Origin: a marine gamma proteobacterium HTCC2148
GTDB taxonomy: Bacteria > Pseudomonadota > Gammaproteobacteria > Pseudomonadales > Halieaceae
DNA: 64,000 nucleotides
Direction of reading: 5' to 3'
Assembly (NCBI GenBank): GCA_000156295.1
Contig: DS999223.1
Coordinates: forward strand, 1 to 64,000
Shown one piece after another: positions 30,101 to 38,285 of the stretch. Positions within the stretch are counted from its first letter, which is position 1. Every line of letters starts with the position of its first letter. The translations under genes were made by a program, and so were the position numbers. The notes under the pieces were generated by a model. That model worked only from the letters and a program-made list of their open reading frames with translations. It searched no databases and had not been told where the DNA came from.

Positions 30101-30997
30101 GGCTTTGCTGATCGTCAGTGCGGGCACTGCATCGATAATGATCTGTGGTGCCGAGGCGGAAACCGGGTGCTGGGGTGCTGCACAATTGTCGCAAGTTGCC
30201 TCACCGGTATTATCAATAACGCCACTGCCGGCTACCACTTCCAGCTTCATAGTTACCGAGCGCGTTTGGCCGGGAGACAGTGTACCCAGGCCCCAGGTAA
30301 CGGGGTTACCTGCTGCGGGATTGCCGACCGGGTTGGGTGTGCCCCCGGCATGGGAAATATAGAGCGTGTTGGTGGGAATCGTATCGGTGACTACGACGTT
30401 ATTTGCCGTGGTATTTCCCCTATTGTGTACTTCAATCGCATAGTCCACCTGGTTGCCATTAAGGACATGGGTAGCCGTGGTTGTGGTTTTTTGGATGGTT
30501 AATTCGGGCGCCGGTGGTTGGGCTACCTGTAATGCCCCACCATTTGGTACCTGGTGCCCCGCACCGGGGTCGACATATGGAACCGAAGCCGGAAAGCCAC
30601 AACCGCTGCCGCTGATCGTCGGTGAGGCAATCGTACCTGATACGCCGTTATTCACTCGTAGGTAGATTTCTACATGGCCGTTCACGTTATGCACGTGTCT
30701 TAGGCTCCAGGTGCATTGCGAGGAAGAGCAGTTCAAAGATTGACCGCTGCCACCACCACCACCGCCGGTGCCTGAGTTTCGCTCATACGTCATCCCGGTA
30801 GGTACATTAAAAGTCACCTGGCAATTTTCCGGTCTGCCATGCGGTGTCTGTGCTACAAGGCTGTACTGGACGAGCTGGCCCGGGCTGGGCTGGAGCGTGT
30901 TTGCATGGAAAGATAATGGGAGAGCCGTGGCGAAAAGCCCCTGCGCGAAAAATAAGGTCGTAGCCAGTATCAGAACTCGAATTATTATCTTACACAT
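24113..30997 (-). CDS. Giant DUF11-repeat surface protein with IPTL-CTERM-like sorting tail
   Basis: A 2294-residue exported protein. The ATG at 30997 follows AGGAAGGA. The signal peptide is MCKIIIRVLILATTLFFAQG. After a divergent N-terminal segment rich in Gly/Ser come about 17 tandem DUF11 domains of roughly 120 residues. Each carries the pattern K-x(n)-A-G-x-x-V-x-Y-T-I-x-Y-x-N-x-G-x-x-x-A-x-x-V-x-I-x-D-x-L-P. The C terminus reads VPALSDWQHALLAVVLALLA followed by NRYGQLRREQ, i.e. short motif, hydrophobic helix, basic end. This matches the IPTL-CTERM class, whose sorting enzyme is exosortase H. No exosortase lies in the window. The probable role is a long stalk or matrix protein at the surface; the ligand is unknown. 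Confidence 0.88.
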   Translation of the reverse strand: MCKIIIRVLILATTLFFAQGLFATALPLSFHANTLQPSPGQLVQYSLVAQTPHGRPENCQVTFNVPTGMTYERNSGTGGGGGGSGQSLNCSSSQCTWSLRHVHNVNGHVEIYLRVNNGVSGTIASPTISGSGCGFPASVPYVDPGAGHQVPNGGALQVAQPPAPELTIQKTTTTATHVLNGNQVDYAIEVHNRGNTTANNVVVTDTIPTNTLYISHAGGTPNPVGNPAAGNPVTWGLGTLSPGQTRSVTMKLEVVAGSGVIDNTGEATCDNCAAPQHPVSASAPQIIIDAVPALTISKATANVHVNAGDTVSYTIDYLNTGSAAATGVVITDTLPVGLTYDSSTPSATSTSGPITWNLSGPLSPNAPGQIVVKATVDPLAAVGDLFTNRAAIDSVETVLLESNEVAVDVVGGIPVLLFDKTVDRASATAGDELTYTLSYENLGKAKATGLTLTDTLPTGVNFISASGSGSESGGVVSWTLPDILPGQTASEFIKVEVDPGVTSGPLTNQASLASTNAFQSLLTARANTNVRAAPVLTLSKAVDKPHAEAGKTVRYTITYENIGTVTATGVTITDDVDGLLQLPTSIPNAAIVGRKVTWSLGDLTPHASGSVSFDATVVAGAMTGDPIDNQALIEAVNANSATANVGFTVENKPKLILDKSTASQSVRPGEEILYTIRYANIGTASANTVVIEDTLPNNAALVATPSGAVLQGNNLVWNIASVPPGPTTIYTLSVRVRVENSASDGDRVENYTSITSTELPNAQTDFTSTPVVAAVLTVGKTASIAKASPGDTVDYTITVVNNGHTTADSLVIEDQLPAFMTLTSASGSYTESNGIIDWTIGTLAAGASTSVTAKVQLAGSVPDGSVLNNTVQASSTLASATDPNTPVKITSSPDLTLSKSVTPAQAKPGENVTYTISYSNVGTDTADDVTLIDQFPADLDFVSATGGISPVGSLLSWNLGSISRGASGSLTVRAAVKAGIPDGTVIANSASIGEEPGATQLNPKVASATMTVDNKPRFVISKNLVSPSLVAGQEAIYHIAVDNQGTADATNVVIDDILPGELSFVSAGGQSQPNVAGQKVTWTFPSWSAGSSSTIEYRVQVASPIRNGLSVDNIATLTSNQIGPLSASANATVSSLPVLALSKTASSAAVEPGPSGSLGGTIIYTINYENTGSDTATGITLQDHLPSEVTFLTASNGGIESGGVVSWSGLPDFPVGSAARSVTVTVQANSADTLKDGTKLHNTATIDSNETAPQSAFVDVLASGAPQLLLSKTASTSVVNAGQEVTYTLNYENSGTADAGFVRIEDLLPPTNTMTYVSNTGGGSAINNLVTWDIGPVAAGQKGSVTVTARAADVISDGTPIINQANLTNYIDGTYTTIAQGPLVASTSGAINSQAALTVDKIANVAAVTAGDEVTYTISYSNPGHDTATGLTLDDQLPSNLTFKSATGSATHTNGLVNWQLPDLPARASGSVSLVATVASPISDGTSITNTATIKASQVLPVVSPGVTITISSSPILELEKTAAAAVVNAGGNVAYTINYRNVGTDQAFNVIVEDNLPPELSFVSASPTSSGPADTSGVLPSGGIVKWNIGTLAAGQSGSLSLIGSLPVVIADGTALFNSAGMSSTRTTATSVISRVDVASMPVLTLDKTTATTVAAPSNDITYTLRYENIGSDTATAVTLTDVLPVNTSFAFADHGGQEIDPNTLAPSPGSGVVGWPMPNIAANTSGTVSVTVTAGPIIANGSILTNAATLTSSQTGPLSSTSSIPVSSAPQLVLQEKTSQTTYVSSGNQVLYTLTYENLGNDVATNLTVTDTYPISAIPIAIDSSGSFDPLNSQAVWHLSRLAPGQAITVQYTLQVPIGTVNGTSWSTSSSVVAQNAAPAAAGTTLVVGSQPSITLTKIGSNSVEAGQQASYLIEYFNAGNGAASAVTIQDLIPPGWTPVLPVPNGGTQVGGTVQWDLGTIQPLSGGSVSVVFDTPAGLADGFVETNTATILGSNVSPTSAFATTVERSHIELDVNIFGSPSPVAAGGRVTFNLLYENHGNSNASDVTVTATVPASTTYFPGSATNGGVLTGNTITWGPLPLSAVTGGQVSFQVDVAPVVANGTSLVSNATIAAPSSQPDSDSAAVVVASAPQLITSKRADVQEVSPGDLVIYTITVENIGTEDATNLTITDTLPASLELLAAEPNGTVDSGSNTATWTLADLPVGATPIAVTATARVIAANADIVNTATVSSSTGPNQQITNPQSNIISGSAAPEEVPALSDWQHALLAVVLALLALTFINRYGQLRREQK

Positions 30998-31212
30998 GCG
31001 ATTTGGATCCTTCCTGCTAAGTGCATCTGGTTAGTAACTTAAGGTCGAGCTTGCATGGTATTTAAGATAAATATTTTTATATACTCGTCATGCCTGTAAC
31101 TTCACGGCAGGTTAGCCAATAGCGTTGCAAAAGTATAGCCTATCTCGATGTTCAAAAAATCAGTGCATAGCCTCTTGGGCTTACTGGATGCGGAATGAGA
31201 ATCCATCCCGTA
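30998..31212. other. AT-rich upstream region of the DUF11 gene
   Basis: No gene. The block 31058-31085 is strongly AT-rich (TATTTAAGATAAATATTTTTATATA on +) and probably holds the promoter of the minus-strand DUF11 gene, but no clean -35/-10 pair can be chosen. A small imperfect inverted repeat (GCCTG and CAGG around 31090-31113) is present. The rest shows nothing recognisable. Confidence 0.4.
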
Positions 31213-31241
31213 GAAACAAAAAACCCCGCATAAGCGGGGTT
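31213..31241 (-). terminator. Intrinsic terminator of acnB
   Basis: AACCCCGC (31222-31229), ATAA loop, GCGGGGTT (31234-31241) form a perfect 8-base stem. On the minus strand it is followed by T6-G-T3. It lies 28 bases past the acnB stop, and there is no T-run on the + side, so it serves acnB. Confidence 0.88.
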
Positions 31242-31268
31242 CTTCAACAACGTTTTACCGATGTTTGA

Positions 31269-33884
31269 TCAGGCGCTGATTTCCTGAATTTCTACCGCGG
31301 CAATACGTGCACCTTCTTCAGCACTTTTCTGGAACTCGGCGATTTCATCGAAGTTCAGGTAACGATAGATATCGTCACTCATGGAGTCCAGATTTTTGGC
31401 GTATTCGAGGTACTCTTCCGGTGTCGGCAGTTTGCCAAGTATGGCACCCACCGCGGCGAGCTCAGCCGACGTCAGATACACATTGGCACCGTCGCCCAGA
31501 CGGTTGGGGAAGTTTCGCGTGGACGTAGACAGCACGGTGCTGTTAGCCGCAACGCGTGCCTGATTACCCATGCACAGCGAGCAGCCTGGCATTTCGGTGC
31601 GGGCACCGGCGGCGCCAAAGATATTGTAGTAGCCCTCTTCCATCAACTGGTGCTCGTCCATCTTGGTGGGCGGAGCCAGCCACATGCGGGTAGAGATACC
31701 ACCCTTGTGCTGGTCCAGCAGTTTGCCCGCCGCGCGGAAGTGGCCGATATTGGTCATGCAGGAACCGATAAACACTTCGTCAACATTGTCTCCGGCGACA
31801 GAGGAGAGCAAGCGAGCATCGTCAGGGTCATTAGGAGCACACACAATGGGCTCTTTCACATCAGCCAGATCGATCTCGATAATGGCGGCATACTCGGCAT
31901 CTTCGTCAGCCTTCATCAACTCGGGGTTGGCCAGCCAATCTTCCATTTTGCGACAGCGACGCTCCAGCGTGCGTGGGTCGCCGTAGCCGTCTGCAATCAT
32001 GGAACGCATGAGTACGACGTTCGATTGCAGGTATTCAGTGATTGATTCCTTGCCTAGCTCGATAGTGCAACCGGCTGCAGAACGTTCGGCAGAGGCGTCG
32101 GACAGTTCAAATGCCTGCTCTACCTTGAGGTCGCCCAGGCCTTCAATTTCCAGAATGCGGCCCGAGAAGATGTTCTTCTTGCCCTTCTTTTCAACGGTCA
32201 AGAGGCCTTCCTGAATCGCATAGTAGGGGATCGCGTGCACCAGGTCGCGCAGGGTGATGCCGGGCTGCATTTCACCCTTGAAGCGAACCAGGACTGACTC
32301 CGGCATGTCCAGCGGCATTACGCCGGTAGCAGCGGCGAAAGCGACCAGGCCAGAACCCGCGGGAAAAGAGATGCCCATCGGAAAACGGGTATGAGAATCA
32401 CCACCGGTGCCAACGGTATCGGGCAATAACATGCGGTTGAGCCAGGAGTGGATCACGCCGTCGCCAGGGCGCAATGAAACACCGCCACGGGTCATAATGA
32501 AGTCAGGCAGTGTGTGCTGGGTGTCGATGTCCACGGGCTTGGGGTAGGCCGCAGTGTGGCAGAAAGACTGCATCGTCAGGTCTGCAGAGAAGCCCAGGCA
32601 TGCTAGGTCTTTCAACTCGTCGCGAGTCATAGGGCCTGTCGTGTCTTGAGAGCCTACGGTAGTCATTTTGGGTTCGCAGTAAGTGCCAGGGCGGATACCA
32701 TCAGTGCCGCAGGCGCGACCGACCATTTTCTGACCCAGAGTGAAACCCTTGTCGCTTTCTTCTGGCTGTTCTGGAATGCGAAACAGTTCTGATGTTCCCA
32801 GACCCAGGGCATCACGGGCGCGTGAGGTCAGACCGCGGCCAATGATCAGGTTGATACGGCCGCCGGCGCGTACCTCGTCTAATAGTACGTCAGACTTTAG
32901 TTCAAACTCGGAGATTACATCGCCGGCTTCGTTCAGAATCTTCCCGTCATAGGGACGGATTTCGATGACGTCGCCCATGCCGAGGTCGTCAACAGGTGCT
33001 TCAAATACCAGTGCGCCCGCGTCCTCCATGGTGTTGTAAAAAATCGGGGCTACTTTGCCGCCGATGCAGATACCGCCACCGCGTTTGTTGGGTACGCCGT
33101 CAATATCGTCGCCAAAAAACCACAGTACGGAGTTGGTGGCAGACTTACGTGAAGAACCGGTGCCCACTACGTCGCCGACGAAAGCGACTGGGAGGCCTTT
33201 GTTCTGGATATCTTCAACCTGCTTCATCGGGCCGGTAACGCCGTGCTCTTCTGGCTCCAGGCCGTCACGAGTCATTTTGTACATTGCCAGCGCATGCAGT
33301 GGGATATCGGGGCGAGACCAGGCGTCTGGCGCGGGGGAGAGGTCATCGGTATTGGTTTCGCCGGTGACTTTAAATACAGCCACTTTGATGGACTCTGCTA
33401 CGGCGTCCTGGCTGGTAAACCATTCGCCGTCAGCCCAGGATTGCATCGCTGCCTTGGCATTGTTATTACCTTTCTCTGCAAGTTCCGCCACATCATGGAA
33501 GGCATCGAACATCAACAATGTGTGTTTCAGCTCTTCAGCGGCCTGTGCGCCCAGGTCGGCGTCGGTCAACAGCTCAACCAGGGTTTCGATGTTGTAACCG
33601 CCGTGCATATTGCCCAGCAACGTGATCGCTGCCAGTCTATCGATCAGCGGGCACTCCACTTCCCCTTTGGCGATAGCAGAGAGAAATCCAGCCTTAACAT
33701 AGGCGGCTTCGTCAACGCCGGGAGGGACGCGGGTTGTAATCAGGTCCAGCAGATAGTCGCCTTCGCCAGCAGGAGGGTTTTTCAGCAGCTCTACCAACCC
33801 GGCAACCTGATCAGCGCTTAGGGGTTTGGGAGGAATATTTTGAGCGGCCCGTTCGGCCACGTGTTCGCGATATGCTTCTAGCAC
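31269..33884 (-). CDS. acnB: Aconitate hydratase B
   Basis: Interconverts citrate and isocitrate in the TCA cycle; AcnB can also bind mRNA when iron is low. It is 871 residues, the normal AcnB length. The GTG start at 33884 ([14 protein letters not shown]) follows AAAGGAG. The N-terminal HEAT-like domain is residues about 1-160, followed by the swivel domain ([21 protein letters not shown]). The catalytic domains carry [11 protein letters not shown], the cluster cysteines in [15 protein letters not shown], and [13 protein letters not shown]. It is monocistronic, with its own promoter and terminator. Confidence 0.98.
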   Translation of the reverse strand: MLEAYREHVAERAAQNIPPKPLSADQVAGLVELLKNPPAGEGDYLLDLITTRVPPGVDEAAYVKAGFLSAIAKGEVECPLIDRLAAITLLGNMHGGYNIETLVELLTDADLGAQAAEELKHTLLMFDAFHDVAELAEKGNNNAKAAMQSWADGEWFTSQDAVAESIKVAVFKVTGETNTDDLSPAPDAWSRPDIPLHALAMYKMTRDGLEPEEHGVTGPMKQVEDIQNKGLPVAFVGDVVGTGSSRKSATNSVLWFFGDDIDGVPNKRGGGICIGGKVAPIFYNTMEDAGALVFEAPVDDLGMGDVIEIRPYDGKILNEAGDVISEFELKSDVLLDEVRAGGRINLIIGRGLTSRARDALGLGTSELFRIPEQPEESDKGFTLGQKMVGRACGTDGIRPGTYCEPKMTTVGSQDTTGPMTRDELKDLACLGFSADLTMQSFCHTAAYPKPVDIDTQHTLPDFIMTRGGVSLRPGDGVIHSWLNRMLLPDTVGTGGDSHTRFPMGISFPAGSGLVAFAAATGVMPLDMPESVLVRFKGEMQPGITLRDLVHAIPYYAIQEGLLTVEKKGKKNIFSGRILEIEGLGDLKVEQAFELSDASAERSAAGCTIELGKESITEYLQSNVVLMRSMIADGYGDPRTLERRCRKMEDWLANPELMKADEDAEYAAIIEIDLADVKEPIVCAPNDPDDARLLSSVAGDNVDEVFIGSCMTNIGHFRAAGKLLDQHKGGISTRMWLAPPTKMDEHQLMEEGYYNIFGAAGARTEMPGCSLCMGNQARVAANSTVLSTSTRNFPNRLGDGANVYLTSAELAAVGAILGKLPTPEEYLEYAKNLDSMSDDIYRYLNFDEIAEFQKSAEEGARIAAVEIQEISA

Positions 33885-33963
33885 GGTAGAGCTCCTTTGC
33901 TTGTGAGGACTGCCTCCGGCAGGGGGTAGCGCCGGTGGTTCCTATCGAGAAAAATCGGCGCAG

Positions 33964-33993
33964 AGTATAGCTCACAAGGAAAATAAGATAAAC
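33964..33993 (-). promoter_or_regulatory. acnB promoter candidate
   Basis: On the minus strand a good -10 TATACT (33969-33964) is followed by a GC-containing start region. At 17 bases upstream the -35 position reads the weak hexamer TTTATC. The distance to the acnB GTG is about 80 bases. A weak -35 would fit an activator-dependent promoter, but no operator is recognised. Confidence 0.4.
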
Positions 33994-34067
33994 GAATTGG
34001 GTTCGATATCGTGCATTCACGGCGGTGATATTCTAAACTCGCTGCCTCATCGTAAGCCCCGACAAAA

Positions 34068-34538
34068 ATGCTCGACCGCCCCGTAAAAACACCCTGTATT
34101 GGCGTATGCTCCACCGGCATAGGCGACACTGTGTGCCGCGGATGTAAGCGCTTTAGTCACGAGGTCATAGACTGGAACAGTTACACCTTGGTGCAAAAGC
34201 GGATCATCGACCAACGGCTTTGTGAATTTCTCTCCCAGTGTGTCAGCAACAAACTCCAGGTGCGGGATAAATCCCTGCTGCAGTGGCAGCTGCAAGTGCA
34301 AAATGTTCGCTACATGGAGCACCATGATGAATACTGCTGGGTGTTCAGTTTGCTCAAGGCCGGGGCGGGGCAGATCGACAATAGTCTTGAATTCGGCTTT
34401 GAGGTTGACCTGCGCTACCGCGAGATGCCACTGGGGGAGCTGCGAGAGCAAATAGATGCGGAATTTCTGATACTTTCGCAGGCTCACTATGACCGCTATA
34501 TCGCAATGCCCGACTTTTTTAACGGAATCACTGAATGA
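34068..34538 (+). CDS. DUF1289-containing protein of unknown function
   Basis: A 156-residue protein. The N-terminal DUF1289 metal-binding-like motif is clear: TPCIGVCSTGIGDTVCRGCKRF (four cysteines, residues about 8-29), followed by HEVIDW. The remaining 110 residues form an additional domain not recognised, with an aromatic-rich stretch YMEHHDEYCWVFSLL. It overlaps miaE by the ATGA junction, so coupling suggests a link to tRNA modification or iron supply, but this is inference. Confidence 0.8.
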   Translation: MLDRPVKTPCIGVCSTGIGDTVCRGCKRFSHEVIDWNSYTLVQKRIIDQRLCEFLSQCVSNKLQVRDKSLLQWQLQVQNVRYMEHHDEYCWVFSLLKAGAGQIDNSLEFGFEVDLRYREMPLGELREQIDAEFLILSQAHYDRYIAMPDFFNGITE

Positions 34539-35149
34539 GTCAATCTATCGACATCAGCCCCATCCTCGATTTTCTGGACTGCCCAACGCCGCGAGCCTGG
34601 GTTGAATGGGCGCTTGAGCACCCACAAATCATGTTGATCGACCATGCCAACTGTGAAAAAAAGGCGGCCTCGACTGCGCTCAACTTGATGTATCGCTATG
34701 TGGACCAACACAAGTTGCTGACTAAACTATCGCGACTGGCTCGGGAAGAGTTGCGTCACTTCGAGCAGGTAATCGCCATCATGAAAAAGCGTTCGGTGGC
34801 CTACCCACAGCTGACGGCGGCCCGCTATGCAGGCGCCTTGCGTAAGGAGGTGCGTTCAGCCGAGCCGGGAAGGCTTGTCGATACCCTGTTAATAGGCGCT
34901 ATTATCGAGGCCCGCTCCTGTGAGCGTTTTGCCTGCATCGCGCCAGAGTTGGATGATGAGTTGGCTGAGTTCTACACCTCATTACTGAAGTCGGAGTCGC
35001 GTCATTTTACCGATTACCTGAAGCTGGCAGAGGAGGTTGCTTCTGCTCAAGAGGTGAACAGTCGGCTGCCTGTATTGTTAGAACGGGAGCGGGAGCTTAT
35101 CGAGTCAACGGATACAGAATTTCGCTTCCACAGTGGAGTTCCGGGTTGA
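34535..35149 (+). CDS. miaE: tRNA-(2-methylthio-N6-isopentenyl-A37) hydroxylase
   Basis: A 204-residue non-haem diiron monooxygenase that hydroxylates the isopentenyl group of ms2i6A37. The two-glutamate, ExxH-type iron ligands are seen: AREELRHFEQV (about residues 69-79) and KSESRHFTDYL (about 150-160), with EARSCERF between them carrying the third helix ligand. The length is typical. It is translationally coupled to the DUF1289 gene upstream. Confidence 0.94.
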   Translation: MSQSIDISPILDFLDCPTPRAWVEWALEHPQIMLIDHANCEKKAASTALNLMYRYVDQHKLLTKLSRLAREELRHFEQVIAIMKKRSVAYPQLTAARYAGALRKEVRSAEPGRLVDTLLIGAIIEARSCERFACIAPELDDELAEFYTSLLKSESRHFTDYLKLAEEVASAQEVNSRLPVLLERERELIESTDTEFRFHSGVPG

Positions 35150-35208
35150 GCGGACTTTTCAATTAGCGGTGTTTCTGCTAAAAAAGTACTTTAACAAATG
35201 GCTTTAAG

Positions 35209-35925
35209 CTATTGATTTATAGCAAATTCAACAAGATTCAGATCTTTTGAAGTTGCTTCGATGTACCATCCTTTGGCGTCCCAATCACCCATCACAATGC
35301 GTTCGCCCTCCGCGACCTGGTGCCGCGCAGGCCGATGAGTATGACCGTGAATCAGGCGGGTGACTCTGGCCTCAGACATCAATCGGTCCACCTCCTCTGG
35401 CGTCACGTCCATGATGTCTTGTGCTTTGTTAGAGCCAGCATCCTTGCTAATGGTGCGCAGTTGGGCGGCCAACGCACGTCGATCATTTAACGAGCTTGCC
35501 ATCATCTGGGCTTGCCACTGCGGACTGCGAGCCATGGCCCTGAACTTCATGTACTCCTCATCGCGGGTGCACAGGCTGTCGCCATGCATCAGTAAGGTGG
35601 GCGTGCCATAAAGATCGATCACAGTGGGGTCTTGCAAGAGTTGAGCGCCGACTGCTTCACAAAAAGCTGTTCCCAGCATGAAGTCGCGATTTCCCACCAT
35701 CAGAAACAAGGGGGAACCGGCTGCGATGAAGGTGCGAAACAGATTTGCAATGTCCAGGGCGAGAGGCGCATCGTCGTCATCGCCCACCCAAGCCTCGAAG
35801 AGATCGCCCAAGATGTAGAGAGCATCGCAGTTGCTGTTTTCTTGCAGAAACTCCGCCAGGGCCGCTATCACCGCGGGTCTGGCGGGGTCCAGGTGTAGAT
35901 CAGAGATGAATAAAGTGCGAGACAC
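35209..35925 (-). CDS. lpxH: UDP-2,3-diacylglucosamine diphosphatase
   Basis: Hydrolyses UDP-2,3-diacylglucosamine to lipid X in lipid A synthesis at the inner membrane face. It is 238 residues with a GTG start. The metallophosphoesterase motifs are SDLHLDP, YILGDLFEAWVGDDD, MVGNRDFMLG, LMHGDSLCTRDEEY and LIHGHTHRPARH, all intact for a two-manganese centre. The GTG directly follows the ppiB stop (TAA then GTG), so ppiB-lpxH is one operon as in E. coli. Confidence 0.97.
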   Translation of the reverse strand: MSRTLFISDLHLDPARPAVIAALAEFLQENSNCDALYILGDLFEAWVGDDDDAPLALDIANLFRTFIAAGSPLFLMVGNRDFMLGTAFCEAVGAQLLQDPTVIDLYGTPTLLMHGDSLCTRDEEYMKFRAMARSPQWQAQMMASSLNDRRALAAQLRTISKDAGSNKAQDIMDVTPEEVDRLMSEARVTRLIHGHTHRPARHQVAEGERIVMGDWDAKGWYIEATSKDLNLVEFAINQ

Positions 35926-36423
35926 TTACTCTGCGGCGACTTCCACCGACTCAATGATAACCGGGTCTACAGGGACATCCTGGTGGCCACCCGCAGAGCC
36001 TGTGGGCACAGCTCGGATCTTGTCCAGCACTTCTGAGCCTTCAGTGATCTTGCCAAATACCGTATAGCCCCATCCCTGCATGTTTTTGCCTGAGTGATTG
36101 AGGAAATCGTTGTCCTTCACGTTAAGGAAAAACTGGGCTGTTGCTGAATGCGGGTCCATGGTTCGAGCCATGGCGATAGTGCCGAAATCGTTCTTGAGGC
36201 CATTGTCTGCCTCATTCTCGATTGGCTCACCTGGGCTTTTCTGACTCATGTCGGTGTCGAAACCACCGCCCTGAATCATGAAGTTGTCGATGACGCGGTG
36301 AAAAATGGTGCCATCGTAAAAGCCATCTCGAGCGTATTGTAGAAAGTTCTCTACAGTCTTGGGCGCTTTTTCTGCGTCCAGTTCTAATTTGATTTCACCA
36401 AAAGTAGTGCGAATAGTAACCAT
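35926..36423 (-). CDS. ppiB: Cytoplasmic peptidyl-prolyl cis-trans isomerase (cyclophilin B type)
   Basis: A 165-residue cyclophilin that speeds proline isomerisation during folding. The start at 36423 ([20 protein letters not shown]) begins exactly where the cyclophilin fold starts, and there is no signal peptide, so it is cytoplasmic. The active-site arginine is in [14 protein letters not shown], followed by [16 protein letters not shown]. Longer in-frame extensions upstream cross the glnS promoter region and are not credible. It is divergent from glnS. Confidence 0.96.
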   Translation of the reverse strand: MVTIRTTFGEIKLELDAEKAPKTVENFLQYARDGFYDGTIFHRVIDNFMIQGGGFDTDMSQKSPGEPIENEADNGLKNDFGTIAMARTMDPHSATAQFFLNVKDNDFLNHSGKNMQGWGYTVFGKITEGSEVLDKIRAVPTGSAGGHQDVPVDPVIIESVEVAAE

Positions 36424-36553
36424 GCTTGTCGTCCCTGTTGGTCTGTGTCTTCCGGGCCGGCAATGATACGGGCTTTTCCCGCGCAGGAAAACAACATCAG
36501 CAGCAAAGTTGGAAGTAAATGTTGCCTGTATCGCAAAGTCGGTAGCAATTCGC

Positions 36554-36582
36554 TTAAAGCCTTCGTCGACAGCAGCTATAAT
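36554..36582 (+). promoter_or_regulatory. glnS promoter
   Basis: TTAAAG (36554-36559), 17-base spacer, perfect TATAAT (36577-36582). The next bases are GC-rich (ACGCGCC). The spacing to the glnS ATG is 34 bases. Confidence 0.7.
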
Positions 36583-36616
36583 ACGCGCCTTTTTATGACC
36601 CAACCCTGTAGGATTT

Positions 36617-38275
36617 ATGGAAAATACGCCCATCAGCAACTTTTTGCAGACCATTATTAGCGACGACCTGGCCGAGGGCCGGGTGGCGGAAGTGGTAACC
36701 CGGTTCCCACCGGAGCCCAATGGTTACCTGCATATAGGTCACGCCAAATCAATCAGCGTCAATTTCGGTCTGGCCCAGGCCAACGGCGGGCGCTGCAACC
36801 TGCGTTTTGATGACACCAATCCTGAAAAGGAGAGTCAGGAATTTATCGAGTCCATTCAGGCCGATGTAAAGTGGTTAGGGTATGAATGGAGTGGGGAGGT
36901 GCGCTATGCATCGACGTATTTTCAGCAGCTCTATGACTGGGCCGTGTTTCTGGTAGAGCAGGGCAAGGCCTATGTTTGTGATTTGAATGCTGAAGAGGCC
37001 CGACTATACCGCGGGACGCTCACCGAAGCTGGCAAAAACAGTCCTTCTCGCGATCGCAGCGTCGAAGAAAACCTCGACTTGCTGGAACGAATGAGGGCAG
37101 GCGAGTTTGACGAGGGCGCAAAAGTACTGCGGGCCAAAATTGATATGGCGTCGCCCAACATGAATATGCGCGATCCAATTCTTTACCGCATTCGCAAGGT
37201 GACTCACCACCAAACCGGCAATGACTGGGTAATTTACCCGACCTATGATTTTGCCCACGGCCAGGAAGACGCTATTGAAGGGGTGACTCACTCCATCTGT
37301 ACTCTGGAGTTTGAGGATCACCGGCCACTTTATGACTGGTTTATCGAAAGCCTGCCTGTGAATAGTCGCCCTCATCAGTATGAGTTCGGCCGTCTCAATC
37401 CCAGTTATACCATTACCAGCAAGCGCAAATTAAAGCAGCTGGTGGACGAAGACGTGGTAATTGGTTGGGACGACCCTCGTATGCCGACCGTGTCTGGCAT
37501 GCGCCGCCGTGGTTATTCGCCGACTGCAATTCGTAAATTCTGCGACATGATAGGCACCACCCGTTCTGATGGTGTGGTAGATGTCGCCATGCTGGAGTTT
37601 GCCATTCGTGAAGACCTTAACGAGAATGCTCCGCGCGCCATGGCCGTGCTCAACCCGCTCAAGGTGGTGCTGACTGACTATCCTGTGGAACAAGTCGAAG
37701 AACTGGTAACCCCCTGTCACCCCTCACGCGAAGACCTGGGCGAGCGTATGTTGCCCTTTACCCGCGAGCTTTATATCGATGCCGATGACTTCCGCGAGGA
37801 AGCCAATAAAAAATACAAGCGCCTGGTGCTGGGCAAGCGTGTGCGCCTTCGCAACGCCTATGTGATTGAGGCCGATGAAGCGATTAAAGATGAAGCGGGT
37901 AATATTATCGAGATTCACGCGCATACTATTCCCAACACGTTGGGGGAGAACCCGGAAGATGGCATCAAGCCCAAGGGTGTTATTCAGTGGGTCTCTGCAG
38001 CGCATGGTGAACGGGCTGAATTGCGTATCTATGATCGACTGTTCAATCATGAATCGCCCGATAAGGGAGATAATGATTTTATGGATCACTTGAACCCAGA
38101 GTCCCTGTCGTTAGTAAAGGCAGCCTGGGTTGAGCCTTCACTGAAAAGTGCGGTCCCTGAGCAGCGTTTCCAGTTCGAGCGTGAAGGTTACTTTGTTGCC
38201 GACCGCTACGATCATTCTTCAGAACGCCTGGTGTTTAACAAGACCATCGGTTTGCGCGACACCTGGAACGGGTAA
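36617..38275 (+). CDS. glnS: Glutaminyl-tRNA synthetase
   Basis: Charges tRNA-Gln. It is 552 residues, the usual length for the proteobacterial enzyme. The class I HIGH motif is in [17 protein letters not shown] (about residues 30-46), and the KMSKS-equivalent is ITSKRKL near residue 265. The DDTNPEKE specificity segment and the two C-terminal anticodon-binding barrels are complete. It is followed after 10 bases by cysS. Confidence 0.98.
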   Translation: MENTPISNFLQTIISDDLAEGRVAEVVTRFPPEPNGYLHIGHAKSISVNFGLAQANGGRCNLRFDDTNPEKESQEFIESIQADVKWLGYEWSGEVRYASTYFQQLYDWAVFLVEQGKAYVCDLNAEEARLYRGTLTEAGKNSPSRDRSVEENLDLLERMRAGEFDEGAKVLRAKIDMASPNMNMRDPILYRIRKVTHHQTGNDWVIYPTYDFAHGQEDAIEGVTHSICTLEFEDHRPLYDWFIESLPVNSRPHQYEFGRLNPSYTITSKRKLKQLVDEDVVIGWDDPRMPTVSGMRRRGYSPTAIRKFCDMIGTTRSDGVVDVAMLEFAIREDLNENAPRAMAVLNPLKVVLTDYPVEQVEELVTPCHPSREDLGERMLPFTRELYIDADDFREEANKKYKRLVLGKRVRLRNAYVIEADEAIKDEAGNIIEIHAHTIPNTLGENPEDGIKPKGVIQWVSAAHGERAELRIYDRLFNHESPDKGDNDFMDHLNPESLSLVKAAWVEPSLKSAVPEQRFQFEREGYFVADRYDHSSERLVFNKTIGLRDTWNG

Positions 38276-38285
38276 GGACTACCTC

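Noticed and set aside
24288-30665. Several + strand frames of 80-140 codons opposite the DUF11 gene
   Set aside because: Antisense shadows of a highly repetitive coding region; no ribosome sites and no recognisable domains.
31307-33821. + strand frames up to 192 codons opposite acnB
   Set aside because: AcnB is complete and conserved on the minus strand; the others are shadows.
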